Shown here one piece after another: positions 45,648 through 57,014 of a DNA stretch of 64,000 bases. The translations under genes were made by a program, and so were the position numbers. The notes under the pieces are model-generated. The model saw only the letters and a program-made list of their open reading frames with translations. It had not been told where the DNA came from and did not search any database. Each line of letters starts with the position of its first letter. The first letter of the stretch is position 1. Source of the DNA: Cladobotryum mycophilum (taxonomy: Eukaryota; Ascomycota; Sordariomycetes; Hypocreales; Hypocreaceae); NCBI GenBank assembly GCA_036429605.1, contig JAVFKD010000016.1:2294001-2358000 (forward strand), given 5' to 3'.

Positions 45648-47934
45648 ATGCCCGGCCAAGTTTCTAAAGCAGGCGCCGAGCCTGCCCGCAAGCGCAATCG
45701 AACACTTACGGGCATATCCCGCGAGCACTCCGACGATGAGCTTGGCGATGATCTTCCCTGGGAATGGATTTACGCGGGTGAGTCTACGGAGCCAAATGAA
45801 GCGACAGATGGCGAGCGAAGGAAAAAGAAAGCTACAAACAAGATCGTCGGTGCTCGGACAGGAACCTTCGAATGCCGTATTGGCGATATTGTCATGCTCA
45901 AAGCAGACCGCTCAAATGAAGTCTGGGTAGCTATTATTGGCGAGTTTGTTGAGGATGACGGTGACGGGGACTTGGCGGCCAATTTCATGTGGTTTTCCAC
46001 AGAGAAAGAGATCCGCAATAAAACCAAGAAACGAACCGACTTCTACTGGGTACTTGGATTCCGTCCCATTCTCTACCATGATAGTCCATTTCGAAATGCT
46101 GACCCAATGCCACTCCTAGAATGAACTCTATATATCACCTTCCTGGGATGTAAATCCCTTGGCCTCCATCAACGGCAAGGTCAAAGTAATGTCCCTCGAT
46201 GCGTTCCTTGGTAACTATCCTTCGGGCAAGATCCCCCGCAGTTCGCCAGACTACGGCAAGACCTTTGTCTGCCGTCGCGGTTGTAATACCAGATCAGCCG
46301 TCTACACCGACGAGTTCATCTGGGAAAACGTATATCGAGGAGAACAAGATATCCATGACTTGAACGACCTTATCGAGAAAGGTACAAAACCAACTCGCCG
46401 CCGACGTCGAATGCCCTCACCGGAAGATGTCACCTACTTGCCCCCTCAAACACCGACAAAGTCATCAAGGTCAACTGCCGCAACACCAACATCGAAAAAG
46501 AGCTACGCCCGAAGCGGTAGCAAGAAGCTTGAGTTCACGCCTCTAGCGGTGCGGAAGCTTGACGTGAGCAATGTCCAGGCGTCCCCTTTCCAGATAGCAC
46601 GCTCGCGTCTTCATGTCTCGGCGGTTCCAACAAGCTTACCCTGCCGCGAGAGCGAGTTTGCGCTCGTGTACTCGCATCTGGAGGCCGCGATTACGGAAGG
46701 GACAGGCAACTGTATCTACATTTCTGGAACGCCGGGAACGGGCAAGACGGCGACAGTTCGTGAAGTCGTCTCTCGGCTCGAAGAAGCGGTTGGTTCAGAT
46801 GAACTGGATGACTTTATTTTTGTCGAGATCAATGGTATGAAGATTACGGATCCTCATCAATCATACGCGCTATTATGGGAGGCACTCAAGGGAGAGCGGG
46901 CGAGTCCGGCCCAGTCCCTTGATCTCCTAGAGCGAGAATTTAGCAATCCCAGCCCACGTCGTATTCCGTGTGTGGTGTTGATGGACGAGCTTGACCAGCT
47001 GGTCACAAAGAACCAGGCTGTCATGTACAACTTTTTCAACTGGCCAACATTGCGTCACAGTCGTCTTATCGTGCTTGCTGTTGCAAATACCATGGATCTT
47101 CCCGAACGAACGCTTAGCAACAAAATTAGCAGTCGCTTAGGTAGGCCAACTATGAGAACAAGCTCTCCTTTACCAGCATAATGGAATAGTACGATCGCTA
47201 ACTGCTCCCTAGGCCTTACTCGAATTACGTTCCCGGGCTATAATCACGAACAGCTCATGAAGATCATTCAGTCTCGTCTAGAAGGCGTACCAGGCAACAT
47301 CGTCGACGCGGATGCCATTCAATTTGCCAGTCGCAAGGTCGCTGCCGTCAGTGGAGATGCCCGAAGAGCATTGGATATATGCCGGCGAGCCGTTGAGCTT
47401 GCAGAGAGTGACGTTCCCGGAGATCCAACGACTCCCAGTAAAAGAGCGCAAGACAGTGGGATTCCAGACCCGTCTCGGCGCGGGAGGGTCACCATATCCA
47501 CTATCAAGAAGGCTATTAATGAAGCTACCACCAACCCTATTCAGCAGCACTTACGTGGTCTCCCGCTTATGTCGAAACTCCTCATGGCAGCTCTGCTGCT
47601 GAGGGTTCGACGAACCGGCTTGGTTGAAACAACATTTGGTGAAACTTTGGATGAGCTTCAGCGAGCCACCACTCACGCCCCGCGAGCCGCTCCTGGAATG
47701 GCCCAGATTCTGGCTAACTGTGCCAAAGGGTCTCAGGGTATCAGTCAGCGCCAAACGGGAAGGCCTAGCTATGTTCATACAGCGGCTCTGGAACTCGTCG
47801 CTGCTGGTCTGATAAACCTGGAGGCCCAGCGCGCAGACAGATCTAGCAAACTTCGCTTGGCAATAGCAGACGATGAAGTCAAGATGGCACTGCGCGACGA
47901 TGTGGAACTCAAGGCGATCGGAATTGGTGTATGA
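45648..47934 (+). CDS. orc1: Origin recognition complex subunit 1 (Orc1)
   Basis: Largest ORC ATPase; marks replication origins and loads Cdc6/MCM. Three exons (45648-46049, 46120-47140, 47213-47934) give 714 residues. An N-terminal BAH domain (about 70-200) is split by the first intron; that intron (donor GTACTT, branch-like GCTGACC, acceptor CCTAG) joins RTDFYW to NELYISPSWDVNPL, the conserved BAH path. The AAA+ domain has Walker A GTPGTGKT at 337-344 and Walker B MDELD near 422-426, then sensor region VLAVANTMDLPERTLSNKISSRLG joined over intron 2 to LTRITFPGY. A winged-helix domain follows at the C-terminus. Unspliced, the frame appears to stop at 46124, so the intron is decisive. Confidence 0.95.
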
Positions 47935-48096
47935 TTTTTTCTATTAAATTAAAGCTCTTTATAATATCTATCTACTAGGTACTTTGGTACAATATGTACT
48001 TTATCCATCACTCATTCCAGCTGGCATCCAAGCCAGGGTAGGTATTCATCGCAGTTTAGAGCTACATAAAAACAAAGAGAGAGGGAGGTGACAAAT

Positions 48097-48725
48097 TTAC
48101 TGGCCAGAGTGCTTCTTCATGGAGGCGGCGATGCCATCGATGACAGGCTGCAGGTCAGCGATCTGGAGCTGGCGAGCAGGGGCTTCCAGCCCTGCTCGAT
48201 GGGGAGCTTCTCCTCGTTGAGCCAGAAGCGGACACGCTTCTTGGGTGCTATATAGACGGCAGGGTTGGGGTTGTCAGAGCCAGCGGGGATGGGGCCGTCC
48301 ATCATCATGGTCATGAGGAGGGAGGCCTCGAAGAGGGTAGCCTTGCGCTCAGTGTCCTTGAGCTCCTTGGGCTTGGAAGCAGCCTCCAGGCGGAGACGGC
48401 TGATACCGATGGAGTCGAGAGAGACGAAGTCGGTATTGCTGTCGGCGAGGAAGTCCTCAATGCGTTTGGAGTCGGGCTTCAGGTGGGGGTGGGTCTGGTC
48501 CCAGTCCTGGCGGGTGAGAGAGGCAATGTGCTGCTCGATGCCAGGGATGTTGAGGTCAACGAGGTCGAAGCGCTCCTTCTTGGTGGCGTTGGCAAAGATA
48601 CCGGCGGGGAGGAGACCGATGTTGGGGTGGACATTGATGGCAGCAACGGCATCACCAAACTGCTGGACGGAGATGTTCTTGCCATCGTGAGGACTTGATG
48701 GGAACAAACTGTTAGCTATGTTTCT

Positions 48726-48764
<39 letters not shown>

Positions 48765-48930
48765 TTTCAGAGGGGAATCAAACATACAGGTAGCCGTGGT
48801 TGGCAAGAGTGTTCAACATAGGGCAAGGACCACGAGAGTCATTGGGGCCAGGAGCAATCCAAGGCTTGATGTTGATGGTTGGTGAAGCAACTGCAACAGC
48901 AGCGAGGGAGAGAACGGTTGACAGCAACAT
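48097..48930 (-). CDS. Secreted heme-thiolate haloperoxidase/peroxygenase family protein (one-base frame break)
   Basis: Extracellular heme-thiolate peroxidase of the chloroperoxidase/unspecific peroxygenase family. Two exons (48930-48788 and 48693-48097), about 246 residues, the short family form. Signal peptide MLLSTVLSLAAVAVASP. The heme-ligand motif PCP is at 35-37 (Cys36), followed by LANHGYLPHDG, the family hallmark. EQHIASLTR at 101-109 sits where most members have EHDASLTR. A Glu at about 170 (TLFEASLLM) sits where family members carry the acid-base residue. Near the C-terminus the frame breaks at a G4 run (48179-48182, plus strand); one more base turns a nonsense tail into QLQIADLQPVIDGIAASMKK, ending HSGQ. 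The intron holds a long CT repeat. No biosynthetic cluster surrounds it, so its substrate is open. Confidence 0.9.
48728..48762. repeat. (TC)n dinucleotide run inside the peroxidase intron
   Basis: About 17 TC units within intron 48694-48787. On the coding (minus) strand it reads (GA)n. Confidence 0.9.
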
Positions 48931-50034
48931 AGTGATGGTAGAAACTGTGTGATGATAGTCTTTGAGGAACTGTGATGATTGTTGTTCTTGTTCTGGCACC
49001 AGGTCAAGCCAAAGCCCAAAACCGTGGGTGGTCTCGATCCTTTTTGTATCTACAACTAACATCTCCATTCGGTAGGAGGGTGAGAGAGAGTGAGTCTTGA
49101 ACCCCAGGGGGTCCATGCAGCCAGCATCGGGAACACCCCGAACACACACAGAACAGAACAGAACAATACAATACACTACTCTATACTACACCACACTACC
49201 CTACTATACCATGCTTCTCAGACATGATCGTATAAGCCAAGACCGGTGAGATTTGGCTCCGCCACTTGAGACATTTCGGCCAGAAGATTGCGCCGGCATT
49301 TTTTTATGATCATATTTAGGGCGCCTTGACTAAAGTGTTTCCCTCGAAAAGGCTTTGAAACAAGGGGGAAAAAACAACCATCGACATGCATGCAAATGCA
49401 CCCAGGGCCCAAGCGGGATTCGTCTTTTTTACAGAATTGGTATGGCTTACAAGTGCCGAGGACCATTCTCCGCAAGGGGCCGAGGCACCTTGATGATGAT
49501 CAATGATGCCCTTTTTGTTGTTGTTGCTGTTATAGTAGCAGCAGGGAGTAGTTAGTAATAGCTCGATTCTCTTTTTAGTTTTTTTCCCCCATCTGCCGGT
49601 CGATTGACCAAGTTCAGGCCAACGTCCCGGCCAGTCCGCTTGCTTGGATCGATAGACGGGCGAGCCCTCGAAATAGGCCGGCTTGACCGACAAGGGGATG
49701 GTTTGGTGGTTGGTAATAGTTCGTTCTTCTCCTAGTTCAGTTCAGTCGGTATTTTGCAAGGTGCTTAAAACTGGCGCCCACCAAGGCACTAGGTATGCTT
49801 AATTCCCTTTGGAGATGGAGTCCGTCAATAGCAATCGAGTCGTTTATAAGCCTGTATGGGGAAGCTGGTTGGGTCGAGTCGGTCGATCGGTCGGTCAGTC
49901 GACCAGGCACAGAACAATAAGAGGACAATGGGGGTGGATCTTGAAGCTTTGTACCTACAAGTACTAGCAAACAAACAAACAAAGTCAGGTCTCGTAGGCA
50001 GCAGAGTAATCAAGCAACAAGGACCAGCAGCAAC

Positions 50035-50037
<3 letters not shown>

Positions 50038-50075
<38 letters not shown>

Positions 50076-50090
50076 CAACAACTACAAAAC
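50038..50090. repeat. (AGC)n/(AAC)n compound microsatellite
   Basis: About ten AGC units running into AAC units, noncoding. Confidence 0.9.
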
Positions 50091-50142
50091 GAGTTGAGAC
50101 GACGGTCTCTCCGTTGGTCCCTTTGGGTGATCTTTGCATTTG

Positions 50143-50209
50143 CCATCCATCCATCCATCCATCCATCCATCCATCAGTACATACATACATACACACATAC
50201 ACACATACA
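50143..50209. repeat. (CCAT)n followed by (ACAT)n/(ACAC)n tetranucleotide repeats
   Basis: Eight CCAT units, then a short gap, then ACAT and ACAC units, noncoding. Confidence 0.9.
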
Positions 50210-51238
50210 AACTCCTTTCTCTCCCAACTCCGCTTGCATGATGATAGATAGTCCGCTAATGTGACATTGCAGATTCAAAAAAGAATGGCATGTCGGCGTG
50301 TGTCCAGTAAGAGAAATTCGGATACAACGTACCGGCACATGACATGTCATGATTAATTGACGGACTGCTGGTCAGTCAGTCATGGTTGTTGGGGACGGCC
50401 CGTTTGCCTCATCCCAGTCCCCTTTCCTTTCTCGCTCGCTCTCCTCTCTCGCTCTTCTCAAGCCAGGGCCAAAACGCACAGACTGTCTCTCAATGGAACA
50501 TTACAAGTAACATTCTGGTCAGACTTGCATAATCCGGGTACCACTTATGGGGGTCTACGGGGTCGATGGAACGATGGAAGAAAATTTGTGTTCATTTAGG
50601 CGACGTTGGATTGGTCAGAAGAAATACCGGGTCATGGCGTGTCCGCTTCACTCGGCCGAGTCGAAATCCGGTTCCATCACCAACACACTTTGCCCATTGC
50701 ATTTGACCTACCAAATGCGCCTTAGCCATGAGACAAGAAAGGTCTTAAAAGTCCAAAGGCAAGACGAATTGCACCACCACCATCTCCAGACCAAGGGCGT
50801 CTTCGGCACCGCGCACCAATCAGGTATCCACCATTACATACTTGTTTAGGACTCCTGTTGGAGTGTCAATGTCTGGCTACCTTACCCAGCGAGCACACGA
50901 ACAGCCATTGGCATTGGATGATGCACTGATAAAGTTACATTGTCGTCTACAACTAGAGCACACCAGAGACACATCATCTACATATAAACTCCGTTCCCTG
51001 CAAGCACCAAGTCAAAGCTTTGTTTTCAAAAGATTTGGATAGCCTACTCGGCCTTCACGACCAAGGCCAAGACCAAGACCAAGCGAGACCAGCCTCTGCA
51101 TTACTTGTCCCTCAGTGTCCTAACTCGTGATTGTCTCAATAACCTCCCAAGATGCTAAACTTCTAATCGTTGTTGCTCCCATACAAATTATGCCTTATCA
51201 TATTACCGCCGGTCCCTTCAACAAATCCCGAACTCCTA

Positions 51239-53023
51239 TTAGAATTTCCGTTGTCCCAAAGCCGGTGCCCATTGTATTGGATGAGTTTCAGCTGTTGCGT
51301 TTTCATCCTGCTTCCATATTTTAACTATATACCACGTTAGCATCGCACGCATGGTCAAGACTAACAGCAAATGTTTGTCAAACTTACTAGTCTTGTCAGC
51401 TTCTCCGCAAATGAGACGTAATCCAGATCGATCGAATGTCGAACTCATGATTCCCGCCTCTGCGTCTAGAGATCCGGGTTGTGCAGTCGTGTCGAGAGAT
51501 TGGAATCGGTGACCGGATTTCCAGTCCCAAAAGCTCATTGAGCCATTATCACCTAAAGGTTTCACCATTAGTTACAATGTTCCGATAGAAGGCCGTCGCC
51601 GCGGCTATGACCATAGCTATAGCTGCAGCCGACGCGATGACGACTCACCTCCTGAAAATAAGACATTATTTCGATTCACGCTCAGTGTGTTGATGATGGA
51701 ATTATGTCCCTCAAAATTCTGCATGAATGCACCCTCTGGACACTTCCATTGCTTGATGCTTCCCGTGCTACCAGTTGCAAATGTGAATTCCGTCGGGTGT
51801 GTAGCCAACGCCCGAACTCCCTTCTTGTGATGAGTGAGGACGCCCATTGTCTTTCCAGCCGCCAGGTCCCAAAGCCGAACTGTTGAATCCAAGGATCCTG
51901 TGATGACTTGTGGATCTGCCTCCTGACACTTGACATCAGATACCGTCCCAGTGTGACCTGACAAGACATGGATGTTGCTCCTCGTACGCAGATCCCAGAC
52001 TCTGGCAACACCGTCTCTGCCGCCCGTGACAAGGACATCTAGCGTTGGATGGAGAGAAAGTGTGTAAACTCCGCTGAGGTGACCGTGGTAATGACGGATA
52101 ACCTTGTTCGTCTCCAGATCCCAGCACTTGACCATCTTGTCTTCTCCGCAGGAGAAAAGATACGGGTGTCTCGGCGACACGGCAAGTCCACGCACCGTAC
52201 TGATATGACCGGTCAAGGTCAGTCTCAGTGATCCTGTCGCCAAATCCCAAATCTTGATGGTCCTGTCACCGGCACCACTAGCAAACCACTTGTTCCCCGG
52301 CTCTACGGCGAGAGCGCGGACCCAGCCCAGGTGACCAGAGATGACTCTCATCAGCTTCCATGGAGGATGCCATTCGGGTTTGACCTGCTGAATCATCGGC
52401 GACCCTCGCATTGCCAAACTCATGTTCTGTGGTGCCTCGCTTCCCTCCGTCTTAGATGACGATGCGTCCTTCGATCCCGGTGGCGCTTCGAGAAGTTTGG
52501 GTGCCCTTCGTACCAATGCCCCCGATTTGACCGCTGATTTCTTTTGTGGTTGTTTCGATGGCTGTTTGGCAGCCAGCGCTTCGGGTAACGTGTGCACAGC
52601 GGCATATTCTGATTCGAACCGGCGCTTCATAATGGGGTCCTCGAACACGCCATCGAGCTTCTGTCGTTTGCCATTCGGGCGCTCTGCGGCGCGCGCATAT
52701 AATTGTCTCGATGCTGCAGCATTCTGGGACGCGAGCGTGCTAAGCTGCAGCGCGTCTTGCGGTACTTGTAGCGCTTCCATGGGGGCTGAGGAGGATGTTG
52801 TCGGCTCGTGTATATTAGATGGAAGAAAAGTTCGTGACGATACAATTGAGCTCCTAGAAGGCTGTTCAGCCGTGTGTGGCGCAGTGACCATTTGTGGCGT
52901 TTTGGCATGTGGCAGTACAGCACTACGTAAGGAGCTCAGTGTGCCTGGAGTCTGCTTCTTTCTAATAATCTCTCCTGCAGCTGCGTAAAGGTGCCTACCC
53001 TGCACATCTTCAAGATCTAACAT
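51239..53023 (-). CDS. prp46: WD40 splicing factor Prp46 (PRL1/PLRG1 family)
   Basis: Component of the Prp19-associated (NTC) part of the spliceosome, acting in catalytic activation. Three exons (53023-51649, 51552-51388, 51324-51239) give 541 residues. A disordered, Ala/Ser/Lys-rich N-terminal half of about 220 residues precedes WHPPWKLMRVISGHLGWVRA, the hallmark entry into the seven-bladed beta-propeller. Repeats include GDRTIKIWDLATGSLRLTL, EDKMVKCWDLETNKVIRHY and DGVARVWDLRTRSNIHVLSG. Exon 2 supplies NGSMSFWDWKSGHRFQ and exon 3 the terminal IKIWKQDENA block. A TTATTACAG just above the start ATG could be a splice acceptor, so an earlier exon is possible. Its start lies only 87 bases from that of nas6. 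Confidence 0.95.
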
Positions 53024-53110
53024 TCTCTGTAATAATATGTATCCCTCGCTAGCTGAAGCGAATATTCGATTCTAACTTTCTTAGTTGCATCAAGGCAATT
53101 AGTAGCCAGA
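53024..53110. promoter_or_regulatory. Very short bidirectional promoter prp46/nas6
   Basis: Only 87 bases separate the two start codons of these head-to-head genes, so transcription start sites must overlap or lie within the opposing gene, unless prp46 has an upstream exon. No TATA-like element seen. Confidence 0.5.
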
Positions 53111-54277
53111 ATGTCGACCGATAACGATCGATTTCCCTTACACACGGCAGCCCGAGAGGGTAGAGGTACGCTGCAGCTGTCCGTGAATTCACAATCTACA
53201 TGAGACTCACTTAGATCATCACTCAGTGATCGTTACTGAAGGTCTTTTAAAGGTACGCACTCTAGTAAACAAGATGATGGATTATAGAACTGTTCTAATT
53301 AAAAATAGACTGATCCGAAGCTATCGACGAAAAAGGATGATGATGGCAGATATCCTATTCACTGGGCGGCTTCAGCTAACAATCTGGACATTGTGCTTCT
53401 TCTTGCGAACCAAACCAGCTTTGACCCCGATATTCAGGTTGGCATTTTTAATCACCTGCACAACCACAATGTGCGTGTGAATTTTAGGATACTGACATTA
53501 AAAACGTTTAGGATGACAGCGGCTGGACTCCATTGATGATTGCAGCGAGCGTACCAAACAGCGAGCCCGTGCTGCGACTTCTTCTTCAGAAGGACGCTGA
53601 TGTCAACGCGAAAAGTGAGTACTATTTACGCTCTTACTTCTTGACCTTTACGAGGCTAATAACCCCTTCCCGAAAGATAACAGTGGCCAGGTACGTGCTA
53701 CGTGGTAATTCAAAATATGGGTAAAAAAGAAACAGCCAAAAACTGATGCACAGCCTTAGAGTGCCCTTCATTTCGTTGCCTCAAAGAAGAATCTAGACGT
53801 CGCCCGTCTCCTAATTGAGAACAAAGCCTCGACTCGAGTCAAGGATCGACGTGGCCAGTATCCCATCCACCGGGCTGCAGCCGTTGGATCTGTTCCCATG
53901 GTGACACTCCTGCTCAAGAATAGGAGCCCCTTAAATACGGCTGATACCGAGGGCTTTACTCCCCTCCACCATGCCGTCGCTGAGGGTCACGGTAAGCGAT
54001 TTTACTGACGACACATTCCATTTCCGGGACCTTTACTCATAACTACGTCTCTTAACTAGGTGATACCGCCGTGGCTTTGCTCAAAGAGGAGGCCGATTTT
54101 ACCCTAAAGAATAATGACGGAGAACTGGCCCTCGATCTAGCGCCGGATAAGGAGGCAAGTCCTCGCTTCTGCAAACCCTTGATGGGGATCTCACTCAAAC
54201 TAACATATCAATTACATCAGGTCCGCAGCTTCATCATACAAGGAGCCGAGAGAGAAGGCATCTCCTTGACAGAGTAA
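53111..54277 (+). CDS. nas6: Proteasome assembly chaperone Nas6 (gankyrin/PSMD10), ankyrin repeats
   Basis: Ankyrin-repeat chaperone that binds the Rpt3 ATPase during 19S proteasome base assembly. Eight exons are inferred: 53111-53165, 53227-53252, 53309-53437, 53512-53614, 53677-53690, 53760-53991, 54060-54154 and 54221-54277, giving 236 residues (yeast Nas6 is 228). Repeats include DGRYPIHWAASANNLDIVLL, SGWTPLMIAA, SALHFVASKKNLDVARLLI, GQYPIHRAAAVGSVPMV and GFTPLHHAVAEGH. The C-terminal helix is VRSFIIQGAEREGISL. Exon 5 is only 14 nt. The last intron starts with GCAAGT and ends with CAG, a GC-AG intron; no GT donor gives the right frame. For a one-domain protein this is unusually intron-rich. 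Confidence 0.92.
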
Positions 54278-54353
54278 TTTAGAGAGTTAGGGAATAAAAG
54301 TTGGCAATGTCGAGACAAGAAGATTGGCTTGCTTATTTAACTCGTACCAAAGC

Positions 54354-57014
54354 TTACTTTACTGTCCGTTCAACCAGCTCGCGATACATAGCCTTGACAT
54401 CCTCCACATCCGCCCTGAGCTCATCTACAAGCTCACTCTTCTCGCCTAATAGTTCTAGCGTTGTTTGATACCTTGCATCGAGATCCTCCACATCCTTCTC
54501 CAACTTCGGCACCCGTGAACTAGCCACCTTGGCCTCCTCCAGTTCCTTCATGAGACTGGCAATGTCCCCACGTGCCTCATCTCTTTGAGCGCATATCCTA
54601 GTCATCTCTTCCTTTGCCGTTACCTTCTCAGCCTCTAATCGTCGGATCGCTGCGCTCATTCTCTCTACCAACTGCACTGACGGGCCAGCCGCCACTGTTG
54701 ATACGGATATCATGTCCTGCGCCAAGTGTCGAGGCGATGAAGGTGCAGTATCTGCGATGCCGTTCTCCTGATCTGTACCAGATGGGGGTGATATAGGCAA
54801 CGGTGATTCTATTGGATGCTCAAAGGTAGATAGTGGTGTCGGGAGAGGAACTGAACCTGTTGTCGACATGGTTCCTGAACGAAGTGGAAGGTTGAGAGGA
54901 GGGCGTCGTCCCGCTAGAATGCCTTCCGCAGAGCTATCGGCTATGCTGCCAGGAGTGGGAGTTCGTCGTGTCCGGACCGGAACTGGCAAACCAACCATAT
55001 CGGAACCAAAGGTTCGATGCACAGAGAGTAGAGGGGAGTCAGGGCGGCTGTGATTTTTCCCTGTTGCTCCTGCGACATCATCTACCCACTGTCGTCGTTC
55101 TGCCTCTGCGTTTGACTCTCCATTGGTTGCACGCTTCTCCTTTTCTAGCTCAGCCCTTGCCTGCTCCAGAGCTGTTTCTGTGGCCTTGGATGAGGTGCGT
55201 AGAGCCGCTAGTTGCTCACGGCAAGCTTCTAGCTCTTGCTGGATGGTAGAGAGTGCTGGCTGAGCATCTTGCAGCTCCTCCTCTAGGGCTCTGCAACGGC
55301 TAGCCTGTAGAACGTTGTAAGTAATTCATCCTAGTATGTGCAATAGTAGTTTTATAAATGATTTTTGTTCGTAAACATACCGCATCGCGCGCCCTTTTCC
55401 TCATTTCCGATTCTCGGCGCTGGGCTTCATCCTTCTCCTTTTCAAGGCCAGCTGACTTGGCTATAAGCGACGCTTCTATGCCTTGCCAGTTCTCCCTAGC
55501 CGATGCATACTGTGACTGCAAGGTCTCAATCTGGCGGAACAGCTTGACTTGAGCTTCACCCCCTGAACCAGACGCTGCTTCTTCTGCAGTTGCCCGCATA
55601 TCCTCTAGCTTGCTTTCCATCGTCTGCAGCTCAACTCGAAGTTCGGCTTCTACAGAGCGACCACGCTCAATGGCACGCTCTAGTTTCTCACCCCATTCTA
55701 CGCTGTCCAGGCGAGACTTCTCACCCAAACTTTCAAACTCTGCTTTCATAGATAGGTTCTTATTCTCAAGCTCTTTTTCTTTTCTTGTTCCACGGCCAAA
55801 GCTTTTTGGAGTGCATCAGCATTGTCTGCCTCGGCTTGCTCGATTCTTGACTTCGTTTCTTGTTCCAGTCGACGGATAGTTTCGTCTTTGTTTGCCCTGT
55901 CCCTTTTCAAAGCATCAATCTCTCGTTGCAGGGCTGTGGTTGCTTTCAGTGCTTCTTGCTGTCGCTTTTCCTTCTCTTCGTTGCCATTTAGCCGACTGCG
56001 CAATGCCTCAGCATCTGCGGCAGCCTTATCTTTGTCTTGTCTAACGTCTGCCAACTGCTTCTCATTCTCCGCAAGCTGCAGTCGCAACTTCTTTATCATT
56101 GCCCGGTATTTTTGCTCGGCACCTGCAAGTTTCTGTCCTTCCTCCATTAATAGAGCAATTCGCTCATCCTTTTCGGCCAGTTTCCGCTCCGCGCTGCCGG
56201 AGGGAGCTGAAGATGCTGTTTTCTTTGCCGCGTCTGCTGCATTCTTGGACATGTACTGAAGCTTCGATTGCAGCGAGTCTATTCTTTCCACATATTCCTG
56301 GACCTCTTCCTGATGCCTGGCTTTAATTTCCTCCATTTCACGGTCGAACCTGAGATCATCCGCCTCCTGACCTATAGCTGGTTGAATGGTCTCCTGAACC
56401 TCTTTAGAAGTCTCTTCTGTTCCAGATTCCCCTTGTGTCGTTTCATCTGGTGTTTCGCTAGGATTCGATTCCTCCTTCGAATCGCCTGCAGCGTTGTCAT
56501 CGTTTGTTGAACCTAGGAAAGTCGTCACAATTTCGGGTATGGTGCCGTCCGTTGCTGCTGTCGTGAAGCTCGTCTCGGGCGCAGGTGCTGATTGCGAGGG
56601 TTCGGTCTTGTCGTTTTGGTCTGCGTCTACCCTGGGTTGTTCTGTGGACTCTCGACTGGCAATATCGGTTGAGCTGCGTGGAGAGGCAATGCTCTTATTA
56701 TCCCCTGCTGCTTGCGCATTCTTGTTGGCCATGGCCTTGGCCAGCCTGGCTTGTAATCGGTCATTGGTTCGGGTACTTGAGGATGCTCGTGAATTTGCTG
56801 GTGCACACATCGTATTAGCAAGACCTCTTTACATCGCCAATGCTAGCTAATATTCCAACTTACTGGAGCTTGGCGCCTTTGCTGGAGGAGCTTGCTGCGA
56901 GCCCGCCAATGGTTTGGTACCACCGTTCTCATCTGACTCTGCTAGGATATTGTCAAGGCGGGACTCGACACCGGCAACAGCCTGCGAGAGAAACGTGCCC
57001 CATCTCGCCGCCAT
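54354..57014 (-). CDS. sgm1: TMF/Sgm1-like Golgi coiled-coil protein (one-base frame break)
   Basis: Golgin of the TMF1/Sgm1 type; family members sit on the Golgi and bind Rab6/Ypt6 through their C-terminus. Three exons (57014-56864, 56797-55381, 55304-54354), about 839 residues after correction. The N-terminus MAARWGTFLSQAVAGVESRLD is the conserved TMF start. A disordered Ser/Thr/Glu-rich part follows, then long coiled coils, a Pro/Ser-rich linker (RTRRTPTPGSIADSSAEG) and the C-terminal coiled-coil domain (about 720-839, VQLVERMSAAIRRLEAEK to YRELVERTVK). Exon 2 breaks at a T5 run on the plus strand (55774-55778); one extra base joins VEQEKKK to ELENKNLSMKAEFESLGE and makes the exon phase correct. 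Convergent with nas6, 76 bases apart. Confidence 0.88.

Larger units (their letters stand above)
48931..51238. other. Gene-poor spacer upstream of the peroxidase gene
   Basis: About 2.3 kb between the peroxidase start and the prp46 stop. Contains (ACACA)-like stretches near 49135-49200 and several microsatellites, but no recognisable gene on either strand. Confidence 0.5.

Noticed and set aside
45648..46124. Frame stop in orc1 at 46122-46124 as another homopolymer error
   Set aside because: A normal intron (46050-46119) with a branch-like GCTGACC explains the frame and rebuilds the conserved BAH sequence.
52422..52988. 188-codon plus-strand open frame opposite prp46
   Set aside because: Antisense shadow of the disordered N-terminal half of prp46; Cys/Ser/Ala-rich with no domain.
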